From Leclercia sp. AS011 (GTDB taxonomy: Bacteria > Pseudomonadota > Gammaproteobacteria > Enterobacterales > Enterobacteriaceae), in the NCBI RefSeq assembly GCF_037152535.1, contig NZ_JBBCMA010000003.1, positions 62,001 through 126,000 on the forward strand: a stretch of DNA of 64,000 nucleotides, in the 5' to 3' direction. The translations under genes and the position numbers were made by a program. Position 1 is the stretch's first letter. Each line of letters begins with the position of its first letter. The notes under the pieces are model-generated. The model did not search any database and was not told where the DNA came from. It saw only the letters and a list, made by a program, of their open reading frames with translations. Shown in pieces: positions 34,313 to 43,424 of this stretch.

Positions 34313-35736
34313 GCATTAAACAGATGACTATCCCCGGAGACTTTATTCTCGGGGCCGCGGCTTCCGCCTGGCAGACCGAAGGCTGGAGCGGCAAGAAAGC
34401 GGGGCAGGATTCGTGGATCGATCTCTGGTACAAGCACGATCGTCAGGTGTGGCATAACGGCTACGGCCCGGCGGTGGCTACCGATTTCATCAACCGTTTC
34501 CGCGAAGACGTGGCGCTGATGAAGCAGGCCGGACTGACCCACTACCGCACCTCCATCAACTGGTCGCGTTTTCTCACCGACTATGAAAATGCCACCGTCG
34601 ATGAGGAGTACGCCGCCTATTACGACGCCCTGTTTGCCGAGATGCACCGCCAGGGCATTGAGCCGATGATCTGCCTGGAGCACTACGAGCTGCCGGGCAC
34701 TCTGCTGGAAACCTACGGCGGCTGGGCGTCGAAGCATGTGGTGGAGCTGTTCGTTCGCTACGCCGAACAGGTCTTCGCCCGCTATCACCACCTGGTGAAG
34801 CGCTGGTTTAGCTTCAACGAGCCGATTGTGGTCCAGACCCGGGTTTACCTCGATGCCCTGCGCTGGCCTTACGAGCAGAACACCGGCACCTGGATGCAGT
34901 GGAATCACCACAAAGTGCTGGCGACGGCGAAGGTGGTGAAGCTGTTCCGCGAGAAGGGCTACAGCGGCAGCGTGGGCTGCATTCTCAACCCGGAAGTGAC
35001 GTATCCCCGCTCGCGCGCGGCCCATGACCTGAAGGCCGCGGAGATCTACGATCTGTTCTACAACCGGGTGTTCCTCGATCCGCTGGTCCACGGCCACTAC
35101 CCGCAGGAGCTGTTCACCCTGCTGGAAAAACATCAGGTGCCGTGGGACTACACACCTGAGGAGCTGGCGCTGATTGCCGACAACACCGTCGACGAGCTGG
35201 GTATCAACCTCTATTACCCGCATCGGGTGAAGGCTCCGTCCCGGGCCTGGCACCCGGAAACGCCGTTCCACCCGGCGTACTACTACGAGCCATTTGAACT
35301 GCCGGGGCGGCGGATGAACCCCTCCCGCGGCTGGGAGATCGCCCCGCGCATCATTTACGACATGGCGATGCGGATCAAAAACGACTATCGCAATATCGAC
35401 TGGTTTGTGGCCGAAAGCGGGATGGGGGTCGAAAACGAAGCCCAGTACCGCAACCGCGACGGCATCATCGAGGACACCTACCGCATCAACTTTATCAGCG
35501 AGCATCTCTATTATGCCCTGCTGGCGCGGGAGGAGGGGGCGAACTGCCACGGCTACATGCTGTGGGCCTTTACCGATAACGTCTCGCCGATGAACGCCTT
35601 CAAGAACCGCTACGGCCTGATTGAGATCGATCTGGCGGATAACCGCGCCCGACGCCCTAAAAAATCGGCCAGCTGGTTCCGGCAACTGCGCGATGAGCGC
35701 GTCCTGACCCTGACCCTCGATGACGAATGGAAGTAG
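34309..35736 (+). CDS. GH1 glycosidase, probable 6-phospho-beta-glucosidase
   Basis: 475 aa, cytoplasmic. The acid/base is E171 in FSFNEP and the nucleophile E369 in FVAESGMG, where most GH1 enzymes have ENG. The usual HWDLP is HYELP here (125-129), and the C-terminal region reads WAFTDNVSPMNAFKNRYG. The pattern resembles Lactobacillus-type phospho-beta-glucosidases more than BglA/AscB, as far as memory goes. Coupling to the PTS IIC by a 4-bp overlap supports a phosphorylated beta-glucoside substrate. A phospho-beta-galactosidase is possible. Confidence 0.85.
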   Translation: MSIKQMTIPGDFILGAAASAWQTEGWSGKKAGQDSWIDLWYKHDRQVWHNGYGPAVATDFINRFREDVALMKQAGLTHYRTSINWSRFLTDYENATVDEEYAAYYDALFAEMHRQGIEPMICLEHYELPGTLLETYGGWASKHVVELFVRYAEQVFARYHHLVKRWFSFNEPIVVQTRVYLDALRWPYEQNTGTWMQWNHHKVLATAKVVKLFREKGYSGSVGCILNPEVTYPRSRAAHDLKAAEIYDLFYNRVFLDPLVHGHYPQELFTLLEKHQVPWDYTPEELALIADNTVDELGINLYYPHRVKAPSRAWHPETPFHPAYYYEPFELPGRRMNPSRGWEIAPRIIYDMAMRIKNDYRNIDWFVAESGMGVENEAQYRNRDGIIEDTYRINFISEHLYYALLAREEGANCHGYMLWAFTDNVSPMNAFKNRYGLIEIDLADNRARRPKKSASWFRQLRDERVLTLTLDDEWK

Positions 35737-35808
35737 GCGCAGATCGCGACGCTTCTGGTAACATAGGGCGCAAACTGGCCCGCATTAACTCAGAGTACAG
35801 GTGATAAC

Positions 35809-36582
35809 GTGGATAAGGCTGTCGTCCCGGCGGAAAAGAAGCAGTACCAGGAGATTGGCGAGGATTTACGCGCCCAGATCATCCAGGGGCACTATCCCGT
35901 GGGCTCGCGTCTGCCGCCGGAGCGCAATATCGCGGAGACCTACGGCGTCAGCCGCACCATCGTGCGGGAAGCGCTGCTGATGCTGGAGCTGCAGGGCACG
36001 GTGGATATTCGTCAGGGCTCCGGCGTCTACGTGATGCGCATTCCCGAAGAGCATGAGAACGAGGAAGAGCGCCTGTTAAAAAGCGACGTCGGCCCGTTTG
36101 AAATCCTGCAGGCGCGCCAGCTCCTCGAAAGCAACATCGCCGCCTTTGCTGCCAAAATGGCGACCCGGGCGGACATCGACAACCTGCGGCGCATCATTGA
36201 GCAGGAGCAGCGGGCAATCGCCGCCAACGACAACAGCCAGGACAACAGCAAGATGTTCCATCTGGTGCTGGCGGGTGCCACCCAGAATCAGATGCTGCTG
36301 GCGACCGTCGAAAGCGTCTGGCACAACATGGACAGCAGCCCGCTGTGGCAGCAATTTAATGCCCACATTGCCAGCCGGGCGTATCGCCTGAAGTGGCTGG
36401 GCGACAGGCAGACCATCCTCGCCGCCCTGCGTCGCCGCGACGTGATGGGGGCCTGGCAGGCGATGTTCCAGCATCTGGAAAATGTGAAAAAGAGCCTGCT
36501 GGAACTCTCGGACGAAGACGCCCCGGATTTCGACGGCTATCTGTTTGAGTCGGTGCCCATTTTTCAGGGGAAGCTGGTGTGA
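35809..36582 (+). CDS. GntR/FadR-family regulator, paralog of UxuR/ExuR
   Basis: 257 aa from a GTG at 35809 with ACAGGTG upstream; this is the length of E. coli UxuR. The wHTH reads GSRLPPERNIAETYGVSRT and the FCD domain contains DVGPFEILQARQLLESNIA, HLVLAGATQNQML and ILAALRRRDVMGAW. The closest remembered relatives are hexuronate repressors UxuR and ExuR. It is transcribed with the PTS/GH1 genes, and palindromes of the UxuR type precede that operon, so autoregulation is likely. The effector is unknown. Confidence 0.88.
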   Translation: MDKAVVPAEKKQYQEIGEDLRAQIIQGHYPVGSRLPPERNIAETYGVSRTIVREALLMLELQGTVDIRQGSGVYVMRIPEEHENEEERLLKSDVGPFEILQARQLLESNIAAFAAKMATRADIDNLRRIIEQEQRAIAANDNSQDNSKMFHLVLAGATQNQMLLATVESVWHNMDSSPLWQQFNAHIASRAYRLKWLGDRQTILAALRRRDVMGAWQAMFQHLENVKKSLLELSDEDAPDFDGYLFESVPIFQGKLV

Positions 36583-37055
36583 AGATCCAACCGCTGTACG
36601 CCGCCCCGCAGCATGCGGAGCAGGTGATTGACTGGCAGTGGCAGGCCTTTGGTGACGGTCTGCCGCGCGACTTTTTCGCCAGCATTGTGGCTAACAGTCA
36701 GACCCCAGGCGCACTGCCTTTGACCTTTATTGCCACTGAGGGCCAACGGTTACTGGGCACGGTGGGGCTGTGGCGCTGCGACCTGATCACCCGCCAGGAT
36801 CTGTATCCCTGGCTGGCGGCGCTGTACGTGGATGAAGCCGCGCGCGGGCAGGGGCTGGCGGGGAAATTACAGCAGCATGTGCAGCAGTATGCCGCCGAGC
36901 GCGGGTATCCTGAGCTGCACCTCTGGTCCGCCTGCCGCGACTTCTATGAAGGCTACGGCTGGCACTACATCGGGGACGGTCTGGAGTATCCGGACAAAAC
37001 CGTGCACCTCTACCGCTATTCGCTGGCAGACTCTGCCGGTGGCGTGACCGAGTGA
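36579..37055 (+). CDS. GNAT-family N-acetyltransferase
   Basis: 158 aa from a GTG whose bases overlap the stop of the GntR gene (GTGA), so translation is coupled. The acetyl-CoA loop is ARGQGLAGKL in LYVDEAARGQGLAGKLQQHV, with FYEGYGWHYIG behind it. The substrate is unknown. Its end overlaps galR by 40 bp on the opposite strand and marks the right edge of the islet. It may modify a sugar or tRNA-type substrate, but nothing indicates which. Confidence 0.85.
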   Translation: MKIQPLYAAPQHAEQVIDWQWQAFGDGLPRDFFASIVANSQTPGALPLTFIATEGQRLLGTVGLWRCDLITRQDLYPWLAALYVDEAARGQGLAGKLQQHVQQYAAERGYPELHLWSACRDFYEGYGWHYIGDGLEYPDKTVHLYRYSLADSAGGVTE

Positions 37056-38032
37056 CGGCGCACCAGCGTCGGGCTGAACACGTGAGTGATCTCCGGCGGC
37101 TGACGTTTATCCGCCAGGGATAGCGCCAGCTCCGCCGCCTGGGTCGCCATGGTGACGATGGGGTAGCGCACCGTGGTCAGCCGCGGTCGCACGTAGCGGG
37201 AGATAAGAATGTCATCGAAGCCGATCAGCGAAATATCCCCTGGCACGTCAATCCCGTTATCGTTCAGTACCCCCATCGCCCCGGCGGCCATCGAGTCGTT
37301 GTAACAGGCGACCGCCGTAAAGTTTCGTCCCCGTCCCAATAGCTCCGTCATGGCATGCTCGCCACCGCGCTCATCGGGTTCAGCGTAAGTGACCAGACGA
37401 TCGTTGCAGGGCAGGTCGTTCTCGCGCAGCGCATCGTAGTAGCCCTGCAGCCGATCTTCGGCGTCGGAGATGGCGTGATTGGAGCAGAGATAGCCGATGC
37501 GGGTATGGCCCTGCTGAATAAGGTGACGGGTGGCAAGCCAGGCGCCGTAGCGATCGTCCAGCGCCACGCAGCGCTGCTCATAGCCGGGGATAATGCGGTT
37601 CACAATCACCATGCCGGGGATCTGCTTCATCAGATGCACCAGCTCGTCATCCGACAGCTTTTTAGCATGCACCACCAGCGCCGCGCAGCGATGGCGGATC
37701 AGCTGCTCAATCGCCTGACGCTCTTTCTGCTCGTTGTGGTAGCCATTGCCGATCAGCAGAAAGTTGCCGGTGTGATAGGCAACCTGCTCGACGGCTTTCA
37801 CCATCGCGCCGAAAAAGGGATCCGACACATCGCCCACCACCAGCCCGACGGTGTCGGTGGACTGCTGAGCCAGCGCCCGGGCGTTGGCGTTGGGGTGATA
37901 GTTGAGCGACTCCATGGCCGTCAGCACCGCCTGGCGGGAGGTTTCGCTGGCTTTCGGGGAATTGTTGATGACCCGTGAAACCGTGGCAACAGAAACACCC
38001 GCCAGTCGGGCCACATCCTTAATTGTCGCCAT
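37016..38032 (-). CDS. galR: Galactose operon repressor GalR
   Basis: 338 aa (E. coli 343). The LacI-type HTH MATIKDVARLAGVSVATVSR and the core GYLCSNHAISDAEDRLQGYY match GalR nearly residue for residue. It represses gal transport and metabolism genes until galactose binds. A GalR operator lies 19 bp before its start, so it regulates itself. The C-terminus is shorter than in E. coli and overlaps the GNAT gene of the adjacent islet by 40 bp. Confidence 0.95.
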   Translation of the reverse strand: MATIKDVARLAGVSVATVSRVINNSPKASETSRQAVLTAMESLNYHPNANARALAQQSTDTVGLVVGDVSDPFFGAMVKAVEQVAYHTGNFLLIGNGYHNEQKERQAIEQLIRHRCAALVVHAKKLSDDELVHLMKQIPGMVIVNRIIPGYEQRCVALDDRYGAWLATRHLIQQGHTRIGYLCSNHAISDAEDRLQGYYDALRENDLPCNDRLVTYAEPDERGGEHAMTELLGRGRNFTAVACYNDSMAAGAMGVLNDNGIDVPGDISLIGFDDILISRYVRPRLTTVRYPIVTMATQAAELALSLADKRQPPEITHVFSPTLVRRHSVTPPAESASE

Positions 38033-38050
38033 TCTCTACCTTCTCTTTGG

Positions 38051-38065
38051 GGTAAGCGTTTACAC
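38051..38065. promoter_or_regulatory. galR: GalR operator before galR
   Basis: GGTAAGCGTTTACAC fits the GalR/GalS operator GTGTAANCGNTTACAC on either strand with one or two mismatches. Confidence 0.8.
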
Positions 38066-38151
38066 ACTAAATAGTGTTGCGGAAAAGTCAGGCGTATTCA
38101 AGCGCAGGGCGGTGAGGCAATTCACAAACATGATACACAGCGGAAGAAATC

Positions 38152-38166
38152 GTGTAATCGTTACAC
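38152..38166. promoter_or_regulatory. Perfect GTGTAA-TCG-TTACAC palindrome between galR and omrA
   Basis: The arms equal GalR half-sites but the spacer is 3 bases, not 4. It lies 120 bp upstream of galR and 110 bp before the OmrA start. The cognate regulator is uncertain. Confidence 0.4.
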
Positions 38167-38275
38167 AGCGAAGCGTGACAGACGCGTGTGAATTTGCATC
38201 TTTGCTTACACTTTGCCTCAGGCTGTTGCGATTGTCCGCTGGCGGGGGTTTGGTCGCCATTGCTACATTTGAGAT

Positions 38276-38363
38276 CCCAGAGGTATTGATTGGTGAGAAT
38301 TCTTAGTACGTACTGCGTACTCATCTCTTGCACCAGCCTGCGCAGATGCGCAGGTTTTTTTTT
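38276..38363 (+). ncRNA. omrA: Small regulatory RNA OmrA
   Basis: The 5' end CCCAGAGGTATTGATTGGTG is the conserved seed of OmrA/OmrB, and the 3' end is the shared terminator CCTGCGCAGATGCGCAGG followed by a T run. The middle hairpin has GTACGTACTGCGTAC, as in OmrA rather than OmrB. An extended -10 TGCTACATT lies 7 bases before the start. In E. coli OmpR induces OmrA/B, and with Hfq they repress OmpT, CirA, CsgD and other targets. E. coli has two tandem copies between galR and aas; only one is present here. Confidence 0.93.
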
Positions 38364-38455
38364 GTCTCTATCCTGCTGTCGCTCCTGCTGCACTTCTCGT
38401 GTAATCTGCCACAATTTACCGTAACCCGGCTTATTGAAAGGCAAAGGGAGTTGAA

Positions 38456-40615
38456 ATGCTATTTGGGTTCTTCCGCACGCTGTTCCGCATTCTTTTTCGC
38501 GTCCGTCTGACGGGCGATACGCAGGCATTGCACGCCAGTCGCGTTCTTATTACCCCCAACCACGTCTCCTTTATCGATGGCATTCTGCTGGCGCTGTTTT
38601 TACCCGTGCGTCCGGTATTTGCGGTCTATACCTCGGTCAGCAAGCAGTGGTACATGCGCTGGCTGACGACACTGATCGACTTTGTCCCCCTCGACCCGAC
38701 CAAACCGATGATGATCAAACACCTGGTGCGTCTGATTGAGCAGGGGCGTCCGGTGGTGATCTTCCCGGAAGGGCGGATCTCCATCACCGGCTCGCTGATG
38801 AAAATCTATGACGGCGCGGGTTTTGTGGCGGCGAAATCCGGCGCTACGGTGGTGCCGGTGCGTATTGAAGGCGCAGAGCTGACCTTTTTCAGCCGCCTGA
38901 AAGGGCTGGTGAAACAGCGCCTGTTCCCGCGCATCACTCTGCATCTGCTGCCGCCGACCACCCTGCCAATGCCCGACGCGCCGCGCGCCCGGGATCGACG
39001 TAAAATCGCCGGTGAGATGCTGCATCAGGTAATGATGGAAGCCCGGATGGCGGTGCGCCCGCGTGAAACCCTGTACGAGTCGCTGCTGACGGCGATGTAC
39101 CGCTATGGCGCGAAGAAAAACTGCATCGACGACATCAATTTTGCGCCGGACAGCTATCACAAGCTGCTGACCAAGACCTTGTTCGTCGGACGCATCCTTG
39201 AAAAATACAGTAAGCAGGGCGAAAAGATCGGCCTGATGCTGCCGAACGCCGGGATCAGCGCCGCGGTGATCTTTGGTGCCGTCTCCCGTGGACGTATTCC
39301 GGCGATGCTCAACTACACCGCAGGGGTGAAGGGGCTCAGTAGCGCCATCACTGCCGCCCAGATCAACACCGTGTTTACCTCCCGCACCTTCCTCGATAAA
39401 GGCAAACTCTGGCATCTGCCGGAGCAGCTCACCCAGGTGCGCTGGGTCTTCCTCGAAGATCTGAAAGCGGAAGTCACTACCAGCGACAAACTGTGGATCT
39501 TTGCTCACCTGCTGGTGCCGCACCTGGCGCAGGTGAAACAGCAGCCGGAAGATGCCGCCGTGATCCTCTTTACCTCCGGTTCGGAGGGGAACCCAAAAGG
39601 GGTGGTCCACAGCCATAAGAGCCTGCTGGCTAACGTCGAGCAGATTAAAACTATCGCCGACTTTACCGCCCGGGATCGCTTTATGTCGGCGCTGCCGCTG
39701 TTCCACTCCTTTGGCCTGACGGTGGGGCTGTTCACGCCGCTGCTGACCGGGGCCGAGGTGTTCCTCTACCCGAGCCCGCTGCACTATCGCATCGTGCCGG
39801 AGCTGACCTATGACCGTAACTGTACGGTGATTTTCGGCACCTCGACCTTCCTCGGCAACTACGCCCGTTTTGCTAACCCGTATGATTTCCACCGCGTGCG
39901 TTACGTGGTGGCCGGGGCGGAAAAACTGCAGGAGAGCACCCGCCAGCTGTGGCAGGACAAATTTGGCCTGCGCATTCTGGAAGGCTACGGCGTGACCGAG
40001 TGCGCGCCGGTGGTCTCCATTAACGTGCCGATGGCGGCGAAACCCGGCACCGTCGGGCGCATCTTACCGGGGATGGACGCGCGTCTGCTCGCCGTTCCGG
40101 GCATTGAAGAGGGCGGACGCCTGCAGCTGAAAGGGCCGAACGTGATGCACGGCTACCTGCGGGTGGAAAATCCGGGCGTGCTGGAAGCGCCGACGGCGGA
40201 AAACATCAACGGCGAAGTAGAAACCGGCTGGTACGACACCGGAGACATCGTGCGCTTTGACGAGCAGGGCTATGTGCAGATCCAGGGCCGCGCAAAACGC
40301 TTCGCTAAAATCGCCGGAGAAATGGTCTCGCTGGAGATGGTTGAACAGCTGGCGCTGGCCGTATCGGCGGACAAAATGCACGCCACTGCGGTGAAAGCCG
40401 ATGCCAGCAAAGGCGAGGCGCTGGTGCTTTTTACCACCGACAGCGAGCTGAAGCGCGAGCAGCTGCTCCAGCATGCGCGTGAACACGGTATTCCGGAGCT
40501 GGCCGTGCCGCGTGACATTCGTTATCTGAAACAACTCCCGGTGCTGGGCAGCGGTAAGCCGGATTTTGTCACCCTTAAAGAGATGGTTGAACAGGCGGAG
40601 CCGCATAATGAGTGA
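38456..40615 (+). CDS. aas: Bifunctional acyl-[ACP] synthetase / 2-acylglycerophosphoethanolamine acyltransferase
   Basis: 719 aa, the E. coli length. The N-terminal acyltransferase has H36-x4-D41 (NHVSFID) and [10 protein letters not shown]. The C-terminal AMP-binding domain has [18 protein letters not shown] near residue 367 and [13 protein letters not shown] near 590. It reacylates lysophosphatidylethanolamine at the inner membrane. LplT, the lysolipid flippase, overlaps its end by 8 bp, so the two form the known repair pair. Confidence 0.96.
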   Translation: MLFGFFRTLFRILFRVRLTGDTQALHASRVLITPNHVSFIDGILLALFLPVRPVFAVYTSVSKQWYMRWLTTLIDFVPLDPTKPMMIKHLVRLIEQGRPVVIFPEGRISITGSLMKIYDGAGFVAAKSGATVVPVRIEGAELTFFSRLKGLVKQRLFPRITLHLLPPTTLPMPDAPRARDRRKIAGEMLHQVMMEARMAVRPRETLYESLLTAMYRYGAKKNCIDDINFAPDSYHKLLTKTLFVGRILEKYSKQGEKIGLMLPNAGISAAVIFGAVSRGRIPAMLNYTAGVKGLSSAITAAQINTVFTSRTFLDKGKLWHLPEQLTQVRWVFLEDLKAEVTTSDKLWIFAHLLVPHLAQVKQQPEDAAVILFTSGSEGNPKGVVHSHKSLLANVEQIKTIADFTARDRFMSALPLFHSFGLTVGLFTPLLTGAEVFLYPSPLHYRIVPELTYDRNCTVIFGTSTFLGNYARFANPYDFHRVRYVVAGAEKLQESTRQLWQDKFGLRILEGYGVTECAPVVSINVPMAAKPGTVGRILPGMDARLLAVPGIEEGGRLQLKGPNVMHGYLRVENPGVLEAPTAENINGEVETGWYDTGDIVRFDEQGYVQIQGRAKRFAKIAGEMVSLEMVEQLALAVSADKMHATAVKADASKGEALVLFTTDSELKREQLLQHAREHGIPELAVPRDIRYLKQLPVLGSGKPDFVTLKEMVEQAEPHNE

Positions 40616-41801
40616 GTCAGTACCCACTAACACCTCTATCTGGTCGAAGGGGATGATGGCGGTTACCGCCGCCCAGTTCCTCTCCGCCTTTGGTGATAAC
40701 GCGCTGCTGTTTGCCACCCTGGCGCTGCTCAAATCCCAGTTTTACCCGGACTGGAGCCAGCCGATCCTGCAGATGGTGTTTGTGGGCGCTTACATCATTT
40801 TCGCCCCCTTTGTCGGTCAGGTGGCGGACAGCTTCGCTAAAGGCCGGGTGATGATGTTTGCCAACAGCCTGAAACTGCTGGGTGCCGCCAGCATCTGCTT
40901 TGGCGTGAATCCCTTTATTGGCTATACGCTGGTGGGGATCGGGGCGGCGGCCTACTCCCCGGCCAAGTACGGTATCCTCGGTGAACTCACCACCGGCGAT
41001 AAGCTGGTCAAAGCCAACGGGCTGATGGAGGCGTCGACCATTGCGGCAATCCTGCTGGGTTCGATGGCGGGCGGGGTGCTGGCGGACTGGCACGTGCTGG
41101 CGGCGCTGGGGGTCTGCGCGGTGATGTATGCCGGGGCGGTGATCGCCAACCTGTTTATCCCGAAACTGCCGGCGGCGCGTCCGGGGCAATCCTGGCGTTT
41201 TACCCCGATGACTGCCAGCTTCTTTAATGCCTGCCGCGTGCTGTGGCGCAACGGCGAAACCCGCTTCTCGCTGCTGGGCACCAGCATGTTCTGGGGCGCG
41301 GGGGTGACGCTGCGCTTCCTGCTGGTGCTATGGGTGCCGACGGCGCTGGGCATTACCGATAACGCCACGCCAACCTACCTTAACGCCATGGTGGCGGTGG
41401 GGATCGTGCTCGGCGCGGGAGCGGCAGCGAAGCTGGTGACGTTGCAAACCGTCGCCCGCTGCATGCCCGCCGGGATCCTGATTGGCGTGGTGGTGCTGAT
41501 CTTCGCCTTGCAGCATGCGCTGTTACCGGCCTATGCGTTGCTGTTCCTGATGGGGATCTGCGGTGGCTTCTTTGTGGTGCCGCTGAATGCGCTGCTGCAG
41601 GAGCGCGGGAAGCAGACCGTCGGGGCAGGCAATGCGATTGCGGTGCAAAACCTCGGCGAAAACGCCGCCATGCTGCTGATGCTCGGGGTTTACTCGCTGG
41701 CGGTGAAGGTGGGTGTGCCGGTGGTGGGCATTGGCGTCGGGTTTGGTGGTTTGTTTGCGCTGGCGATTACAGGACTGTGGATCTGGCAGCGTCGGCGGTA
41801 G
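40608..41801 (+). CDS. lplT: Lysophospholipid transporter LplT
   Basis: 397 aa from the ATG at 40608, equal to E. coli LplT; the start lies inside the aas 3' end. It is a twelve-helix major facilitator beginning [20 protein letters not shown], with [16 protein letters not shown] in helix 1. It flips lysophospholipids into the inner leaflet for Aas. It is followed by REP elements. Confidence 0.96.
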   Translation: MSESVPTNTSIWSKGMMAVTAAQFLSAFGDNALLFATLALLKSQFYPDWSQPILQMVFVGAYIIFAPFVGQVADSFAKGRVMMFANSLKLLGAASICFGVNPFIGYTLVGIGAAAYSPAKYGILGELTTGDKLVKANGLMEASTIAAILLGSMAGGVLADWHVLAALGVCAVMYAGAVIANLFIPKLPAARPGQSWRFTPMTASFFNACRVLWRNGETRFSLLGTSMFWGAGVTLRFLLVLWVPTALGITDNATPTYLNAMVAVGIVLGAGAAAKLVTLQTVARCMPAGILIGVVVLIFALQHALLPAYALLFLMGICGGFFVVPLNALLQERGKQTVGAGNAIAVQNLGENAAMLLMLGVYSLAVKVGVPVVGIGVGFGGLFALAITGLWIWQRRR

Positions 41802-41816
41802 AGCGATCTGGGGGTT

Positions 41817-41898
41817 GCCGGGTGGCGGCTACGCCTTACCCGGCCTACAAAACCCCGCCTTTGACCTTCCAGGCCCGGCAAGCGAAGCGCCGCCGGGC
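41817..41898. repeat. Inverted pair of REP (BIME) elements between lplT and tas
   Basis: GCCGGGTGGCGGCTACGCC..CCCGGC at 41817-41843 and GGCCCGGCAAGCGAAGCG..CCGCCGGGC at 41872-41898 are typical enterobacterial REP units in opposite orientation between convergent genes. They match the pair at 22326-22402. Confidence 0.88.
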
Positions 41899-41907
41899 AA
41901 AATGCCG

Positions 41908-42948
41908 TTACGGTGCCGGGTAGGTATACACCTGATGCACCGCTTCAATCTCCGCTAACACCTCTTCACTCAGCTCCAGATGGAAGCTTTCTACGTTCGT
42001 TTTCAGCTGCTCCAGAGTGGTTGCGCCCAGCAGGGTGCTGGCAACAAACGGCTGACGACGCACAAAGGCCAGCGCCATTTGCGCCGGGTCGAGCCCGTGA
42101 CGTCGGGCGATATCCACATATGCCGCCACGGCTTTCTGCGTCTGCTCGCCGCTGTAACGGGTAAAGCGACTGAACAGCGTATTACGCGCCCCCGCCGGTT
42201 TTGCACCATTGAGATACTTACCGGTCAACGTGCCAAAGCCGAGGCAGGAGTAGGCCAGCAGCTCAACGCCCTCATACTGGCTCACCTCCGCCAGACCCAC
42301 TTCATAGCTGCGGTTCAACAGGCTGTAGGGGTTCTGAATAGTGACGATGCGCGGCAGGTCATGCTTATCCGCAAGATGCAGATAGCGCATCACACCGAAG
42401 GCCGTTTCGTTAGAGACGCCTATGTAGCGGATTTTCCCGGCGCGCTGGCATTCGGTTAAGGCTTCCAGGGTTTCCAGCAGCGTCACAACCGGGGCGCTGT
42501 CGCTCCAGCTGTAGCCGAGCTTGCCGAAGCAGTTGGTCGGACGCTGAGGCCAGTGAACCTGATAGAGGTCGAGATAGTCGGTCTGGAGACGCGTCAGGCT
42601 GGCGTCCAGCGCCGCACGGATGTTCTTACGGTCGAGGATCTGATTCGGGCGAATGCCGCTGTCGTTATTGCGCGACGGGCCGCTGACCTTGGAGGCAACA
42701 ATCAGCTTTTCGCGGTTGCCGCGTTTTGCCAGCCAGTTGCCGACGTAGGTTTCGGTTAACCCCTGGGTCTCCGGGCGTGGCGGAACCGGGTACATTTCAG
42801 CGACATCAATCAGGTTAATGCCCTGGCTGACGGCGTAATCGAGTTGTGCATGGGCATCGGCTTCGCTATTTTGTTCACCAAATGTCATCGTGCCCAACCC
42901 CAGTTGGCTGATCTCAAGAGCGCTATGGGGGATACGGTGATAATGCAT
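41908..42948 (-). CDS. tas: Aldo-keto reductase Tas
   Basis: 346 aa, the E. coli length, beginning MHYHRIPHSALEISQLGLGTM. TIM-barrel aldo-keto reductase landmarks are D49 and Y54 region in LIDVAEMYP, K in KLIVASKVSG and the NADPH site near VRRQPFVASTLLGATT. Tas uses NADPH; its true substrate is unknown. It can suppress tyrosine auxotrophy in starving E. coli. It converges on lplT. Confidence 0.94.
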   Translation of the reverse strand: MHYHRIPHSALEISQLGLGTMTFGEQNSEADAHAQLDYAVSQGINLIDVAEMYPVPPRPETQGLTETYVGNWLAKRGNREKLIVASKVSGPSRNNDSGIRPNQILDRKNIRAALDASLTRLQTDYLDLYQVHWPQRPTNCFGKLGYSWSDSAPVVTLLETLEALTECQRAGKIRYIGVSNETAFGVMRYLHLADKHDLPRIVTIQNPYSLLNRSYEVGLAEVSQYEGVELLAYSCLGFGTLTGKYLNGAKPAGARNTLFSRFTRYSGEQTQKAVAAYVDIARRHGLDPAQMALAFVRRQPFVASTLLGATTLEQLKTNVESFHLELSEEVLAEIEAVHQVYTYPAP

Positions 42949-43075
42949 AGCCGGCTTCCTTAGTAGACATGTTAGACGCGTCAGGAAACTCCCGACAAAG
43001 GACTATAAACATGGCAGAAGGGAAGCGAAAGGGGAAGAGAAAATCAAAAGGCCAGCAAGCTGCTGACCTTCAACA

Positions 43076-43294
43076 TTATCTTTCGATAATCTGCGACACG
43101 TCGTCGCGGTTGATCTGCATATTATTACCCTGCTGATCGCGGTAGCTGACCAGACCGGTATCATCGTCGACTTCGGGTTTGCCGTCGGTCAGGATCATGC
43201 GACCATCTTTCGTCGCCATGACGTAATCGCTGCTACAACCTGAAACGGCAAACGCTAAACCAACAGCCGAGATTATCACTGCCCATTTTTTCAT
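43076..43294 (-). CDS. ygdR: Small DUF903 lipoprotein YgdR
   Basis: 72 aa. A lipoprotein signal ends in AVSGC with Cys20, and the DUF903 core reads [22 protein letters not shown]. Such proteins are small SH3-like outer-membrane or inner-membrane lipoproteins of unknown role. It lies between tas and mutH, as in E. coli, but ygdQ is missing here. Confidence 0.93.
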   Translation of the reverse strand: MKKWAVIISAVGLAFAVSGCSSDYVMATKDGRMILTDGKPEVDDDTGLVSYRDQQGNNMQINRDDVSQIIER

Positions 43295-43424
43295 TCTTTA
43301 TTACCTCCACCTGGCTCGTATCACATCATATTGTAGTAATAACCCGGGCAAGGGTTTTCACAAAGCGGTGAAATCTGAAAAAACAGGCAAATATGTGATA
43401 AACGGCATAATTCTGGCTAAAAAT

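Noticed and set aside
34288..34433. Possible frameshift or fusion at the IIC-GH1 overlap
   Set aside because: Both proteins are complete; the 4-bp ATGA overlap is ordinary translational coupling.
34288..35685. 465-codon antisense frame over the GH1 gene, and similar long antisense frames at 51400-53076 and 38600-39892
   Set aside because: They mirror high-GC coding strands, have no recognisable domain and lie opposite clear family members.
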